A stretch of 64,000 nucleotides of DNA from G965207345 sp965207345 (lineage in GTDB: Bacteria; Pseudomonadota; Gammaproteobacteria; PS1; Pseudothioglobaceae), in NCBI GenBank assembly GCA_965207345.1, contig OZ242280.1:434001-498000 (forward strand). Direction: 5' to 3'. The notes beneath the pieces were generated by a model. The model was not told where the DNA came from. It saw nothing but the letters and a program-made list of their open reading frames with translations, and made no database searches. Position numbers and translations under genes: made by a program. Position 1 is the stretch's first letter. Every line of letters starts with the position of its first letter. Shown one piece after another: positions 37,134 through 46,224 of the stretch.

Positions 37134-38153
37134 ATGATTTTTAGTTGGCGTATTTGGCTTATATTGTTGATTTGGTATTTTTTTTACGAAACAACTTATG
37201 TCAAAAAATTGGAGTATATATATTTTTTGCAGCCTCTTAATAATTCATTTGCGTATTTTTTGGATAAAAATTGGCAACTTAAAAAACTAATTTATGCATA
37301 CTCAGACGATGAAACACAATTAATAACGAAGAAAAAAAATGTACCTAGCACAAGAAGACATCAGCCGAACCACACGACTTTAGAAAAAAAAATTATCCAT
37401 ATAAGCCATTCTTTGTTCTACGACGCTAGGCGAGCAGGCGTATCTGAAAACGACTCAAAAAAAATATATCAAATTTTTCTAAATCGCATTGATTTTAAAA
37501 AAGATCTGAGAAAGGGGGATTACTTTATTATCATTTATGACAAAGTAGCAGATAATGCTGTAGGTAAAAAAATATTAGCAGTATATTACTTTGGTAAGAA
37601 AAAACAAGTTCAAGCATTTTTATATCAAAATCAAGTAGGTGAGGAAAATTACTACGATGAAAATGGTTATGATATGAATGTTTTATTTTTAGCACCTGTT
37701 GTGGGCCATGTGGTTAGCTCAGGTTTTCAAAAACGCAGATTTCATCCAATTTTAAAAGTATATCGTGCACATAAAGGTATTGATTATAAAGCAAAAAATG
37801 GCACACCCGTGAGAGCAAGTGCAGATGGTTTTGTAAGTCGTATGGAATTTGCAGGTAATTATGGTAATGTTATTTTTTTAAAACACAATCAAAAATATAC
37901 TACCGTTTATGCACATCTATCAAAATTTAGCCCACAACTATCTCCTAAAAATCCTGTTAAGCGCGGTGAAATTATTGGTTATGTTGGCAAAACAGGTTTA
38001 GCAACAGCAGCGCATTTGCATTTTGAGATTAGAGTGTATAATACTCCTAGAGATCCGCTACCATTTTTAGCTCTTCATGATCGCCTGTCAAGAAAATCAG
38101 AATTAAAAGATTTTCAAAAAAAAATTGCACCATTTAACCTTTTTGCTTATTAA
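37134..38153 (+). CDS. Membrane-anchored M23-family peptidase
   Basis: An N-terminal membrane segment (~residues 4-19) is followed by ~170 residues of periplasmic region that resembles the OapA/LysM-like front half of MepM-type proteins, then a LytM (M23) domain. The zinc ligands are visible: H-K-G-I-D near residue 210 and H-L-H-F-E-I-R near residue 290, plus Y-G-N-V-I-F-L-K-H between them. Such enzymes cut peptidoglycan cross-links during growth, or act as division activators when ligands are lost; here the ligands are intact, so an active endopeptidase is likely. Length 339. It follows dxr by 29 bp. Confidence 0.9.
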   Translation: MIFSWRIWLILLIWYFFYETTYVKKLEYIYFLQPLNNSFAYFLDKNWQLKKLIYAYSDDETQLITKKKNVPSTRRHQPNHTTLEKKIIHISHSLFYDARRAGVSENDSKKIYQIFLNRIDFKKDLRKGDYFIIIYDKVADNAVGKKILAVYYFGKKKQVQAFLYQNQVGEENYYDENGYDMNVLFLAPVVGHVVSSGFQKRRFHPILKVYRAHKGIDYKAKNGTPVRASADGFVSRMEFAGNYGNVIFLKHNQKYTTVYAHLSKFSPQLSPKNPVKRGEIIGYVGKTGLATAAHLHFEIRVYNTPRDPLPFLALHDRLSRKSELKDFQKKIAPFNLFAY

Positions 38154-38214
38154 AAAGCAATAATTATCAAAACTAACTGCATTACACAAAATAATAAAAT
38201 AATTAATAAAACCA

Positions 38215-39090
38215 ATGAATCCGCTATATGAAACTAAATTAAATCTACCACTGCTTGCTCGTGGTAAGGTGAGGGATATTTATGAGATTGACAGTAGTAG
38301 AATACTCGTTGTTACCACAGATAGGTTATCTGCATTTGATATTGTCCTAGATGAGCCTATTAATCAAAAGGGCTCTGTGCTTACAGCTATTTCAAATTTT
38401 TGGTTCCACAAAACACGCCATATTATCAACCATCACTTAACAGGAGAATCGCTTGATACAGTGCTTTCTGATGCGGAAATAAGGCAAGTTTCAGATAGGG
38501 CAGTGATTGTTAAAAAAATGAAACCGCTACCAGTAGAGGCAATTGTTCGCGGCTATTTAATAGGTTCAGGCTGGAGAGATTATCAAAATACAGGCTTAAT
38601 TTGCGGTATTAAACTGCCCGCTAATTTATCACTAGCAGAGCAATTACCAAACGTGATTTACACGCCGTCAACCAAAGCAAAAGCCCTTGAACACGATGAA
38701 AATATTAGCTTTGAAAAAACTAGTACGCTTTTAGGAAAGTCACTAGCAGATAAAGTTCATAAAATAAGTTTAGAATTATATCAATATGCTACAGATTTTG
38801 CTTTGAAACGCGGTATTATTATCGCTGATACAAAGTTTGAATTTGGCTTGGATAATGAAAATAATTTAGTACTTATTGATGAATTATTAACACCTGATTC
38901 ATCGCGCTTTTGGTCAAAAGAAGCATATCAAATTGGCAAAAGCCCAGATAGCTTTGATAAGCAAATTGTACGCGATTATTTAGAAAATTGCAATTGGGAT
39001 AAAAAACCGCCTGCACCAAAATTACCAGCAAGTATTATACAAAAAACAACGAATAGATATTTACAAATACAACGCTTATTATGTCAATAA
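38215..39090 (+). CDS. purC: SAICAR synthetase PurC (long form)
   Basis: PurC joins CAIR and aspartate with ATP to give SAICAR in purine synthesis. The N-terminal R-G-K-V-R-D-I-Y-E (16-24), T-T-D-R-L-S-A-F-D (39-47), the V-E-A-I-V-R-G-Y-L-I-G-S-G-W block (~106-119), the K-F-E-F-G-L loop and the L-I-D-E-L-L-T-P-D-S-S-R-F-W motif are all present. At 291 residues it is the longer type shared with yeast Ade1, not the ~237-residue E. coli type. ATG at 38215. DUF2797 gene follows 3 bp downstream and is probably co-translated. Confidence 0.96.
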   Translation: MNPLYETKLNLPLLARGKVRDIYEIDSSRILVVTTDRLSAFDIVLDEPINQKGSVLTAISNFWFHKTRHIINHHLTGESLDTVLSDAEIRQVSDRAVIVKKMKPLPVEAIVRGYLIGSGWRDYQNTGLICGIKLPANLSLAEQLPNVIYTPSTKAKALEHDENISFEKTSTLLGKSLADKVHKISLELYQYATDFALKRGIIIADTKFEFGLDNENNLVLIDELLTPDSSRFWSKEAYQIGKSPDSFDKQIVRDYLENCNWDKKPPAPKLPASIIQKTTNRYLQIQRLLCQ

Positions 39091-39093
39091 TTT

Positions 39094-39918
39094 ATGGCGA
39101 AACTAGCATTAATGACTAAAAAAATAGAGGGGGTGCTCGATAAAATGCGCGTACGCTTAGATTTTAGCATGGCACACTATGAATTGCCTATTGGCAAAAC
39201 TTATATAGCACTTAATGGCCTACTAAACTACGATATAAGCCTGTATTGGGACAATACAATTTATTGCAAGAATTGTAGCACTCTAACCAAAAAGAGTTAT
39301 GCACAGGGGTATTGCTACCCCTGCTCACAAAACCTTGCACGTTGTGATTTATGTATTTTATTGCCCGAGAGATGTCATTATCATTTAGGAACTTGCCGCG
39401 AACCGCGCTGGGGAGAAGAGAATTGTTTTGCACCACATATCATTTACTTAGCAAATTCAAGTGAGCTTAAGGTTGGTATTACGCGTTTTAACAATATTCC
39501 AGAGCGTTTTATTGATCAAGGTGCGGTAACAGCACTACCGATATTAAAGGTAGATAGTCGCTTAAAATCTGGAAAACTGGAGAGTATTTTGAAACAATTT
39601 ATAAGCGATAAAACAAATTGGCGTAAAATGCTTAAGAACGAAATTAGTCCAGTTGATTTGCGTGCGCAAAAACAAGATTTGTTGGCCAGAATTAAAGATG
39701 ACATTGATATACTTGAGGCAGAAATATTAGAGGATAAAATAATAGAAATTAATTATCCTGTGCTTTTATATCCAAAAAAAATTACTACACTTAATTTTAA
39801 TAAAACAGCGCATATTAGTGGTAAATTACTAGGCATTAAGGGGCAGTACTTACTACTTGACACAGGTGTTCTAAATATTCGCAAGTTTAGCTCTTATTTT
39901 ATCCATTTTAATACGTAA
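39094..39918 (+). CDS. DUF2797 family protein with zinc-finger-like cysteines
   Basis: This 274-residue protein matches the DUF2797 layout I know from gammaproteobacteria. An N-terminal beta region is followed by a cysteine cluster (C-K-N-C, C-Y-P-C, C-D-L-C, then C-H-Y-H and a lone C, about residues 63-110) likely to bind one or two zinc ions. Next comes E-N-C-F-A-P-H and a segment E-L-K-V-G-I-T-R that resembles GIY-YIG nuclease folds. No function is established to my knowledge. It begins 3 bp after purC and is followed by an aminotransferase gene, giving no clear pathway link. Confidence 0.8.
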   Translation: MAKLALMTKKIEGVLDKMRVRLDFSMAHYELPIGKTYIALNGLLNYDISLYWDNTIYCKNCSTLTKKSYAQGYCYPCSQNLARCDLCILLPERCHYHLGTCREPRWGEENCFAPHIIYLANSSELKVGITRFNNIPERFIDQGAVTALPILKVDSRLKSGKLESILKQFISDKTNWRKMLKNEISPVDLRAQKQDLLARIKDDIDILEAEILEDKIIEINYPVLLYPKKITTLNFNKTAHISGKLLGIKGQYLLLDTGVLNIRKFSSYFIHFNT

Positions 39919-39968
39919 AATACGCAGAATAAGTGGTGCGCTTTTTTAAGATTAAAACTCAAAATTAA

Positions 39969-41156
39969 ATGGATACCAATTTTCCTAGAGTAAGCAAACT
40001 ACCTAATTATATTTTTGCTATTACAAATCAGCTTAAAGATGAGGCGCGCGCGCGCGGTGAAGATATTATTGATTTTGGCATGGGTAACCCGGATCAGAGC
40101 ACGCCGTTTCATATTGTTGAAAAATTGGTAGAAGTTGCAAGAAGAGAAAATACACATCGCTATTCTGCTTCTAAAGGTATTCCACGATTGAGGCGTGCTA
40201 TCACAAATTGGTATAAAAAACGCTATCAAGTTGACTTAGATCCAGAGACTGAGGCTATTGTTACTATTGGTTCTAAAGAAGGATTATCGCATTTAGCTAT
40301 GGCTGTAATAGCTGAGGGTGATGCAATTTTAGTGCCAAGTCCCGCCTACCCCATTCATCCCTACGGATTTATTATCGCAGGAGCTAATATTCACCATATA
40401 CCTTGCACAGAAAAAACTAATTTTTTCAGCGAGATTGAAAAAGTTATTAAAAATGTTTCGCCTAAACCAAAAATGCTACTACTTAATTATCCTTCTAATC
40501 CAACCACAAAAACGGTTGAACTAAAATTTTTTGAACGTGTTATTGCAATCGCAAAAGAGCATAAAATATGGGTGATACAAGATTTAGCCTATGCAGATAT
40601 TGTTTTTGATGGTTATGTAGCACCAAGCATTATGCAAGTAAGCGGTGCAAGAGAAGTTGCGGTGGAATTTTTTTCCCTCTCTAAGAGTTATAATATGCCT
40701 GGCTGGCGCATTGGTTTTATGGTAGGTAATGCTACGCTTGTTAATGCGCTTGCACGTTTAAAATCTTATTTGGATTACGGTATGTTCACACCGATACAAG
40801 TAGCAGCAATTGAGGCGCTAGAAGGTAATCAGCAATGTGTGCTTGATATTTGTGCTCAATACCAGCACAGAAGAGATGTGCTCTGTGATGGCTTAAACAC
40901 TATAGGCTGGCATATTATAAAACCCAAGGCAACGATGTTTATTTGGGCAAAAATTCCTGAGTTTTACCAACATCTTGGATCTTTAGAGTTTAGCAAGCAT
41001 CTGCTTAAAATTGCCAAAGTCGGAGTATCGCCGGGTATTGGTTTTGGTCAATACGGAGACGACTCGGTGCGTTTTAGTTTAATTGAAAACGAACACAGAA
41101 CACGCCAAGCAATTCGTGGTATTCGTGATATGTTTAAACAAGATGGGCTATTATAA
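39969..41156 (+). CDS. alaC: PLP aminotransferase, AlaC/YfdZ-like
   Basis: A fold-type I aminotransferase of 395 residues. F-G-M-G-N-P-D near residue 36, Y-S-A-S-K-G-I-P-x-L-R near 59, the N-Y-P-S-N-P-T-T block (~173-180) and the PLP-lysine site S-L-S-K-S-Y-N-M-P-G-W-R-I-G-F (lysine about 237) match the AlaC alanine transaminase group, which makes alanine from pyruvate and glutamate. Related enzymes (DapL-like, aspartate-type) share these motifs, so the substrate is a family inference. ATG at 39969, 50 bp after the DUF2797 gene. No homoserine dehydrogenase gene follows, although that pair is common. Confidence 0.88.
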   Translation: MDTNFPRVSKLPNYIFAITNQLKDEARARGEDIIDFGMGNPDQSTPFHIVEKLVEVARRENTHRYSASKGIPRLRRAITNWYKKRYQVDLDPETEAIVTIGSKEGLSHLAMAVIAEGDAILVPSPAYPIHPYGFIIAGANIHHIPCTEKTNFFSEIEKVIKNVSPKPKMLLLNYPSNPTTKTVELKFFERVIAIAKEHKIWVIQDLAYADIVFDGYVAPSIMQVSGAREVAVEFFSLSKSYNMPGWRIGFMVGNATLVNALARLKSYLDYGMFTPIQVAAIEALEGNQQCVLDICAQYQHRRDVLCDGLNTIGWHIIKPKATMFIWAKIPEFYQHLGSLEFSKHLLKIAKVGVSPGIGFGQYGDDSVRFSLIENEHRTRQAIRGIRDMFKQDGLL

Positions 41157-41203
41157 GACCTTGTTATTTCAAATTTTTACAAAATAAAACTTTATAAAAT
41201 ACA

Positions 41204-42046
41204 ATGAATTGTCAATCTTATCATTTCACAAAATCAAACCATAAACGCATCACTTTGCTTGGTATGTCAGGCATTGGTAAAACGTATATTTCTAAATTAT
41301 TAAGAGACACTAGGGAATGGTTTCATTATTCTGGCGATTATCGTATCGGCACACGTTACCTAGATGAGGCGATTTTGGATAACATTAAAAAGCGGATGAT
41401 GTATGATGATTTTTTACACCATTTACTGATGAGCGATGCTATTTATGTAAATCATAATATTGCATTTGATAATCTAACACCCATCGCTAGTTTTTTAGGA
41501 AAAATTGGCAATCCTGAATCAGGAGCATTGCCATTTGATGAGTTTAACAGACGACAAATTTTGCATAAAAATGCAGAAACCAACGCAATGCTTGACGTAG
41601 AAAAATTTATTGACAAGGCGCTTCATATCTATCGTTATGCACATTTTGTGAATGATGCAGGCGGTAGCATCTGTGAATTAGACCAATCTAGCATTGCAAC
41701 ATTAGCAAAGCATACACTGATTATTTATCTTAAAACCAATGCAAGTAGTGAAAAACTTATTATTCAGCGTGCACGAAAAAATCCAAAACCCCTCTATTAT
41801 GAGCCAACATTTTTACGCACACAACTCAAAGAATATTTAGCAAAAAAGTGCCTAACCTATATTGCTTGTATTGAACCAGATGATTTTGCGCGCTGGGTGT
41901 TTGTAAAATTATTATATTATCGCCTGCCTAAATATGAAAAAATTGCACATCAATACGGCATTAGTATTGAGAGTGAAAAACTGTATCAGTGTCAAAGTGC
42001 TGATGATTTTTTAACTTTAATAAATAATGCACTGAATGCTAAATAA
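41204..42046 (+). CDS. Uncharacterised P-loop ATPase/kinase-like protein
   Basis: A Walker A motif G-M-S-G-I-G-K-T is at residues 20-27, followed by H-Y-S-G-D-Y-R-I-G-T-R-Y-L near residue 41. Later come F-D-E-F-N-R-R-Q-I-L-H and V-N-D-A-G-G-S-I-C-E. The shape resembles shikimate-kinase-type P-loop proteins, and I recall similar unnamed ATPases mainly from marine alphaproteobacteria and some sulfur-oxidising gammaproteobacteria. The Y-R-I-G-T-R-Y-L block is striking and may bind the phosphate acceptor. Length 280. It stands alone 47 bp after the aminotransferase gene. No substrate is assigned. Confidence 0.7.
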   Translation: MNCQSYHFTKSNHKRITLLGMSGIGKTYISKLLRDTREWFHYSGDYRIGTRYLDEAILDNIKKRMMYDDFLHHLLMSDAIYVNHNIAFDNLTPIASFLGKIGNPESGALPFDEFNRRQILHKNAETNAMLDVEKFIDKALHIYRYAHFVNDAGGSICELDQSSIATLAKHTLIIYLKTNASSEKLIIQRARKNPKPLYYEPTFLRTQLKEYLAKKCLTYIACIEPDDFARWVFVKLLYYRLPKYEKIAHQYGISIESEKLYQCQSADDFLTLINNALNAK

Positions 42047-42140
42047 TTTGATATTTAAAAAAATAAACAGTTAGAATATTCAAAATTACTCCAAATATCT
42101 ATACCGTTTAAATCGTGACTACAACAGAATGTTTTTTAAG

Positions 42141-42146
42141 TATAAT
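42141..42146 (+). promoter_or_regulatory. Candidate -10 box upstream of rplY
   Basis: A perfect TATAAT lies 108 bp before the rplY start, followed at +1 distance by purine-rich sequence. The best -35-like hexamer (GTGACT, 42115-42120) is 20 bases away, too far for a good promoter. The 207-bp gap 42047-42254 holds nothing else I can identify. Confidence 0.4.
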
Positions 42147-42254
42147 AGCGTGCCTTTAGGCATATCTGGTCGCAAAAACATATCCCTTCTCTCTTAAAAG
42201 GTATTTTTCTTGTGCGTCTCTACAATGCAATAATCAAAAACGGAGTTAAATAAA

Positions 42255-42920
42255 ATGAGTGTTACAATTGAAGCAAACTTGAGAGACGATAAGGGTAGTG
42301 GCTTGAGCCGCCGCCTTCGTTTAGCAAATCAAATTCCTGGGGTTGTTTATGGTATAGGAAAAAAACCGACGACAATCAGTTTAGATAGTTATAAATTCAA
42401 TTACCTTCTCACGTATAGTAAATATATTTTTAGTCGTATTGTTAGGCTGGATGTAAATAAATCATCCACTCCTGTTATTATTAAAGATTTACAACGCCAC
42501 CCTACCTCTAATGCGATTATACATGTAGATTTTTTGCGTGTTGATGATACACATAAAATAACTACTTTAATACCACTTAACTTTATTAATGCTAATCAAA
42601 ATCAAGCATTACGATTAGGGGCGGTGCTTAATGAGTTTATGAGTAGCATTGAAGTAATTTGCCTGCCTAGCGCATTGGTGCAAAAAATTGATGTTGATAT
42701 TGCAGATTTAAAGCTTGGAGAGCATTTAGGTTTGCTTGAGATTGAAATGCCAGAAAATATTACTATTAAGGCATTTACACACGGCAATCTAGAAGTACAT
42801 AATCAAACCGTTATCTCCGTTGCTAATGCTAAAAAAATCAGCATTATAGAAGACGAGGAGGAGGAGGAGGAACAAACCGAAGCTGATGAACAAGAAAAAC
42901 CGCAACAAGACGGAGATTAA
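42255..42920 (+). CDS. rplY: 50S ribosomal protein L25, CTC/TL5 long form
   Basis: L25 binds 5S rRNA. The N-terminal L25 domain (~1-92) has R-x-x-K-G-S-G-x-S-R-R-L-R and the I-P-G-V-V-Y-G motif. A second TL5 domain (~95-185) makes it the two-domain form rather than the 94-residue E. coli form. The C-terminus is an acidic tail with six glutamates in a row. The bases coding that tail are repeated GAG codons that read as AGGAGG, lying 15 bp before the pth start, which is inside this gene. Length 221. ATG at 42255. pth and ychF follow, a conserved order. Confidence 0.94.
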   Translation: MSVTIEANLRDDKGSGLSRRLRLANQIPGVVYGIGKKPTTISLDSYKFNYLLTYSKYIFSRIVRLDVNKSSTPVIIKDLQRHPTSNAIIHVDFLRVDDTHKITTLIPLNFINANQNQALRLGAVLNEFMSSIEVICLPSALVQKIDVDIADLKLGEHLGLLEIEMPENITIKAFTHGNLEVHNQTVISVANAKKISIIEDEEEEEEQTEADEQEKPQQDGD

Positions 42921-43482
42921 ACTTATCGTAGGCTTAGGAAATATAGGTATTAATTATGAAAACAATCGTCACAATATTGGTTTCTGGTTTCTTGATTATA
43001 TTGCTAAAAACTTAGATTGTCGCTTTACACTAGAAAAGAAACGTTGCGCTTACTTAACGCCGACAACAATTAATAAATACCATATTCATCTCGCAAAACC
43101 CAATACTTATGTTAATCATAGCGGATTTGCTCTGCAAAAAATAATGCATTTTTATCGTATTATGCCAAGTGAATTTCTTCTTGTTCACGATGATCTAGAT
43201 TTAGCGCTCGGAGAGGTAAAAATAAAATATGCAGGCGGACATGGCGGACATAACGGACTAAGACATATTATAGAAATGTTGGGAAGTGAAAAGTTTTATC
43301 GTTTAAGATTTGGTATTGGTCGTCCACCAAACAATATATCGGTGTCTAATTTTGTATTGGGAGATTTTCTAGAAAAAGAAAATAATGTTATTATAAATAC
43401 CATTAAAAATGCTTATAGTGTAATGAGTGATTTAGTAGCAGGAAACATGGATTACGCAATGCAAAAATTACATACAAAATAA
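42886..43482 (+). CDS. pth: Peptidyl-tRNA hydrolase
   Basis: Pth frees tRNAs from dropped-off peptidyl-tRNA. Visible motifs: V-G-L-G-N-I-G-x-x-Y-E-N-N-R-H-N-I-G-F (from residue ~15, catalytic His in R-H-N), K-P-N-T-Y-V-N-H-S-G near 66, V-H-D-D-L-D-L near 93, and G-G-H-G-G-H-N-G-L-R near 108. At 198 residues it is of normal length. The ATG overlaps the last 35 bp of rplY; no later ATG precedes the conserved core, so the overlap is real or a rarer start is used. The repeated AGGAGG bases in rplY may recruit ribosomes for it. Confidence 0.95.
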   Translation: MNKKNRNKTEIKLIVGLGNIGINYENNRHNIGFWFLDYIAKNLDCRFTLEKKRCAYLTPTTINKYHIHLAKPNTYVNHSGFALQKIMHFYRIMPSEFLLVHDDLDLALGEVKIKYAGGHGGHNGLRHIIEMLGSEKFYRLRFGIGRPPNNISVSNFVLGDFLEKENNVIINTIKNAYSVMSDLVAGNMDYAMQKLHTK

Positions 43483-43516
43483 TGGTAATAAAAACTTAAA
43501 CAAATGGATTTTATAG

Positions 43517-44605
43517 ATGGGTTTTAATTGTGGAATTGTTGGCTTACCTAATGTTGGCAAATCAACTTTATTTAATGCGCTCACAAAATCAAATGTGGCA
43601 ATGGAAAATTATCTATTTTGCACCATAAATCCAAATGTAGGTATTGTTGCAGTAAATGACGGACGTCTAAAAGATTTATCTGACTTAGTTCACCCTAAAA
43701 AAATCATCCCCGCAACTATAGAGTTTGTTGATATTGCTGGCTTAGTATCTGGTGCTGCTAAAGGTGAAGGATTGGGTAATCAGTTTTTGGATAACATTAG
43801 AAGCACTGATGCCATTATTCATGTAGTGCGTTGTTTTGAGGGCGACATAGCGCATATTTTGGGAAAGGTAGATCCACTTTCAGATATTGAAGTTATCAAT
43901 ACAGAGCTTATTTTATCGGATTTAGACAGAGTAGAGCGTGCTATTGATAAATATAGTAAACTTACTAAAACTGGTGATAAAAAAGCGCAAAAATTTAAAC
44001 GCGCCCTGCTTGATATTGAAAAAACACTTCATCTGGAAAAACCTGTGCGTGAAATGGAACATATAAGTGCATATCAAGATTTATTATTGCATTTGATGTT
44101 ACTTACAAACAAGCCTGTATTATATGTTGCTAATGTTGATGAAACAGGGTTTAAAAACAATAACTACTTAGATAATGTCGCGAGACATGCTAAACAGGAA
44201 AATGCACCACTAATAACAATTTGTGCCCAAATTGAAGCAGAAACAGCGCAATTATCTGTTCAAGAAAAAATAGAATTCTTAGCTGATATTGGACAAAATA
44301 AATCCGGTTTAGACAAACTTACTTATGCTGGTTATAAACTACTGGGACTAAAAACTTTTTTTACAGCAGGAGAAAAAGAGGTGCGTGCTTGGACCATCAC
44401 TAAAGGCGATAATGCTAAAAAAGCAGCGGGTAAAATTCATAGTGATTTTGAAAAAGGTTTTATTAGAGCTCAAGTTATCTCCTTTGATGATTTTATCAGC
44501 TGTAACGGTGAAAAAGGCGCTAAAGATGCCGGTAAACTGCGTACTGAGGGCAAAGATTATCTTGTTGAAGATGGCGATATTATGAATTTTCTTTTTAATG
44601 TTTAA
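43517..44605 (+). CDS. ychF: Redox-regulated ATPase YchF (Obg family)
   Basis: YchF binds ATP rather than GTP and associates with ribosomes. Motifs: G1 G-L-P-N-V-G-K-S-T (8-16), G2/G3 region with F-V-D-I-A-G-L-V near residue 70, and the altered G4 N-V-D-E that explains ATP preference, near residue 207. A coiled-coil insert (~130-170) and a C-terminal TGS-like domain (~275-362) with F-I-R-A-Q-V-I and G-K-x-x-x-E-G-K-D-Y complete it. At 362 residues the gene is full length. It follows pth by 34 bp, the usual neighbour. Confidence 0.97.
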   Translation: MGFNCGIVGLPNVGKSTLFNALTKSNVAMENYLFCTINPNVGIVAVNDGRLKDLSDLVHPKKIIPATIEFVDIAGLVSGAAKGEGLGNQFLDNIRSTDAIIHVVRCFEGDIAHILGKVDPLSDIEVINTELILSDLDRVERAIDKYSKLTKTGDKKAQKFKRALLDIEKTLHLEKPVREMEHISAYQDLLLHLMLLTNKPVLYVANVDETGFKNNNYLDNVARHAKQENAPLITICAQIEAETAQLSVQEKIEFLADIGQNKSGLDKLTYAGYKLLGLKTFFTAGEKEVRAWTITKGDNAKKAAGKIHSDFEKGFIRAQVISFDDFISCNGEKGAKDAGKLRTEGKDYLVEDGDIMNFLFNV

Positions 44606-44628
44606 TTGTTTTGAGAAATAGCATAGCT

Positions 44629-46152
44629 ATGAGAAAGCAAACAAAATTACTCATTATTCTTGATGGCTGGGGACATTCAAAAGATAAAGCGCATAACGCC
44701 ATTGCCCAGGCAAAAACACCAGTGTGGGATAGATTATGTGCAACTTATCCAAACACACTCATTCATACTTCTGGTAGTAATGTTGGACTCCCTGGTAATC
44801 AGATGGGTAACTCTGAAGTGGGACATCTTAATTTAGGTGCGGGACGTATTGTAAAACAAGAATTTACACGTATAAGTGAGGATATTGCTTCGGGCGACTT
44901 CCATCGCAATCCTGTATTAAAAAATGCTTTAAACTACGCCAAAGATAATAAAAAAGCAGTGCATATTATGGGTTTATTATCTGATGGCGGCGTGCATTCG
45001 CACGAGATACATATTATGGCATTTCTTGAAACTTTAGCAAAAGAAAAACTCGAAAAAATATATTTACATATTTTCACAGATGGCAGAGATTGTCCACCTA
45101 AAAGTGCAAAAATTTATATTAAGCGTCTGGAAGATAAAATATCTCAGCTTAAAACAGGGAAAATTATTTCCATTATCGGTCGCTATCATGCTATGGATAG
45201 AGATAATCGCTGGAATAGAACTCGCCATGCCTATGAGCTCATTCGCTATGGACGTGCGATGTTCAAAGCAGATAGCGCAGTAGATGCAATTGATAACGCT
45301 TACAAACGAGGTGAATCGGATGAATTTATTTCCTCAACTAGCATAGAAATGCTTGCTTTGCAAAAAGGAGATATACTAATTTGTATGAATTATCGCGCTG
45401 ATCGCATCCGTCAAATTACGCAAGCATTTACTGATGAAAATTTTCAAGGATTTTCTTGTGGCACTTTTCTACCCATAGAGTTTGTTTGTTTAACGGAATA
45501 CAAAAAAGAATTTAATTTACCTGTTATCTATCCTGCACAAAAACTAAATAATGTTTTAGGAAAATATATTTCTAGTTTAGGGCTAACACAACTTAGAATT
45601 GCTGAAACAGAAAAATATGCCCATGTTACTTTTTTTATTAATGGTGGCGCTGAAAAACCATTTAATGGTGAAGATAGACTGCTTGTTCCTTCACCTGATG
45701 TTGCAACCTATGATTTAAGACCTGAGATGAGTGCACTTGAGCTAACTGATGCACTTGTGGAGCGCATTGCAAGCAGAAAATATGATTTAATTATTTGCAA
45801 TTATGCGAATACAGATATGGTTGGTCACAGCGGTAAATTAAAAGCAGCAGTGCATGCAGTTGAAGTGGTAGATAGGTGTTTAGGACGGGTGTATAAAGCA
45901 ATACAAAAAGTAAATGCAGAAATGATTATTACTGCAGATCACGGCAATGTTGAGAAAATGTGGGATGATAAAACCGGGGCACCACATACCGCACACACTA
46001 ATAATTTAGTGCCATTTGTTTTTGTTGGCAAAGCAAAAAAACTTGTGGAAGTGGGTAGGGGCGCACTATCTGATATTGCACCTACGCTATTAGCAATTAT
46101 GAAATTAAAAATACCGCCTGAAATGACAGGGCGCTCTTTGATTAAATTTTAA
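44629..46152 (+). CDS. gpmI: 2,3-bisphosphoglycerate-independent phosphoglycerate mutase
   Basis: GpmI interconverts 3- and 2-phosphoglycerate using two manganese ions. ATG at 44629 is preferred to a TTG six codons earlier because it gives the normal start M-R-K-Q-T-K-L-L-I-I-L-D-G-W-G. The catalytic serine lies in G-N-S-E-V-G-H-L near residue 60. T-D-G-R-D-C-P-P near 150, Y-R-A-D-R-I-R-Q near 255, and the late metal ligands N-Y-A-N-x-D-M-V-G-H-S-G and T-A-D-H-G-N-V-E are all present. Length 507 residues. It lies 23 bp after ychF. Confidence 0.96.
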   Translation: MRKQTKLLIILDGWGHSKDKAHNAIAQAKTPVWDRLCATYPNTLIHTSGSNVGLPGNQMGNSEVGHLNLGAGRIVKQEFTRISEDIASGDFHRNPVLKNALNYAKDNKKAVHIMGLLSDGGVHSHEIHIMAFLETLAKEKLEKIYLHIFTDGRDCPPKSAKIYIKRLEDKISQLKTGKIISIIGRYHAMDRDNRWNRTRHAYELIRYGRAMFKADSAVDAIDNAYKRGESDEFISSTSIEMLALQKGDILICMNYRADRIRQITQAFTDENFQGFSCGTFLPIEFVCLTEYKKEFNLPVIYPAQKLNNVLGKYISSLGLTQLRIAETEKYAHVTFFINGGAEKPFNGEDRLLVPSPDVATYDLRPEMSALELTDALVERIASRKYDLIICNYANTDMVGHSGKLKAAVHAVEVVDRCLGRVYKAIQKVNAEMIITADHGNVEKMWDDKTGAPHTAHTNNLVPFVFVGKAKKLVEVGRGALSDIAPTLLAIMKLKIPPEMTGRSLIKF

Positions 46153-46224
46153 GACTATCTTTTTACTTAAGTATTATTTGGAAATACGCTAAAATGATTC
46201 TTTTGTCTTAAAGATGCAAATTTT

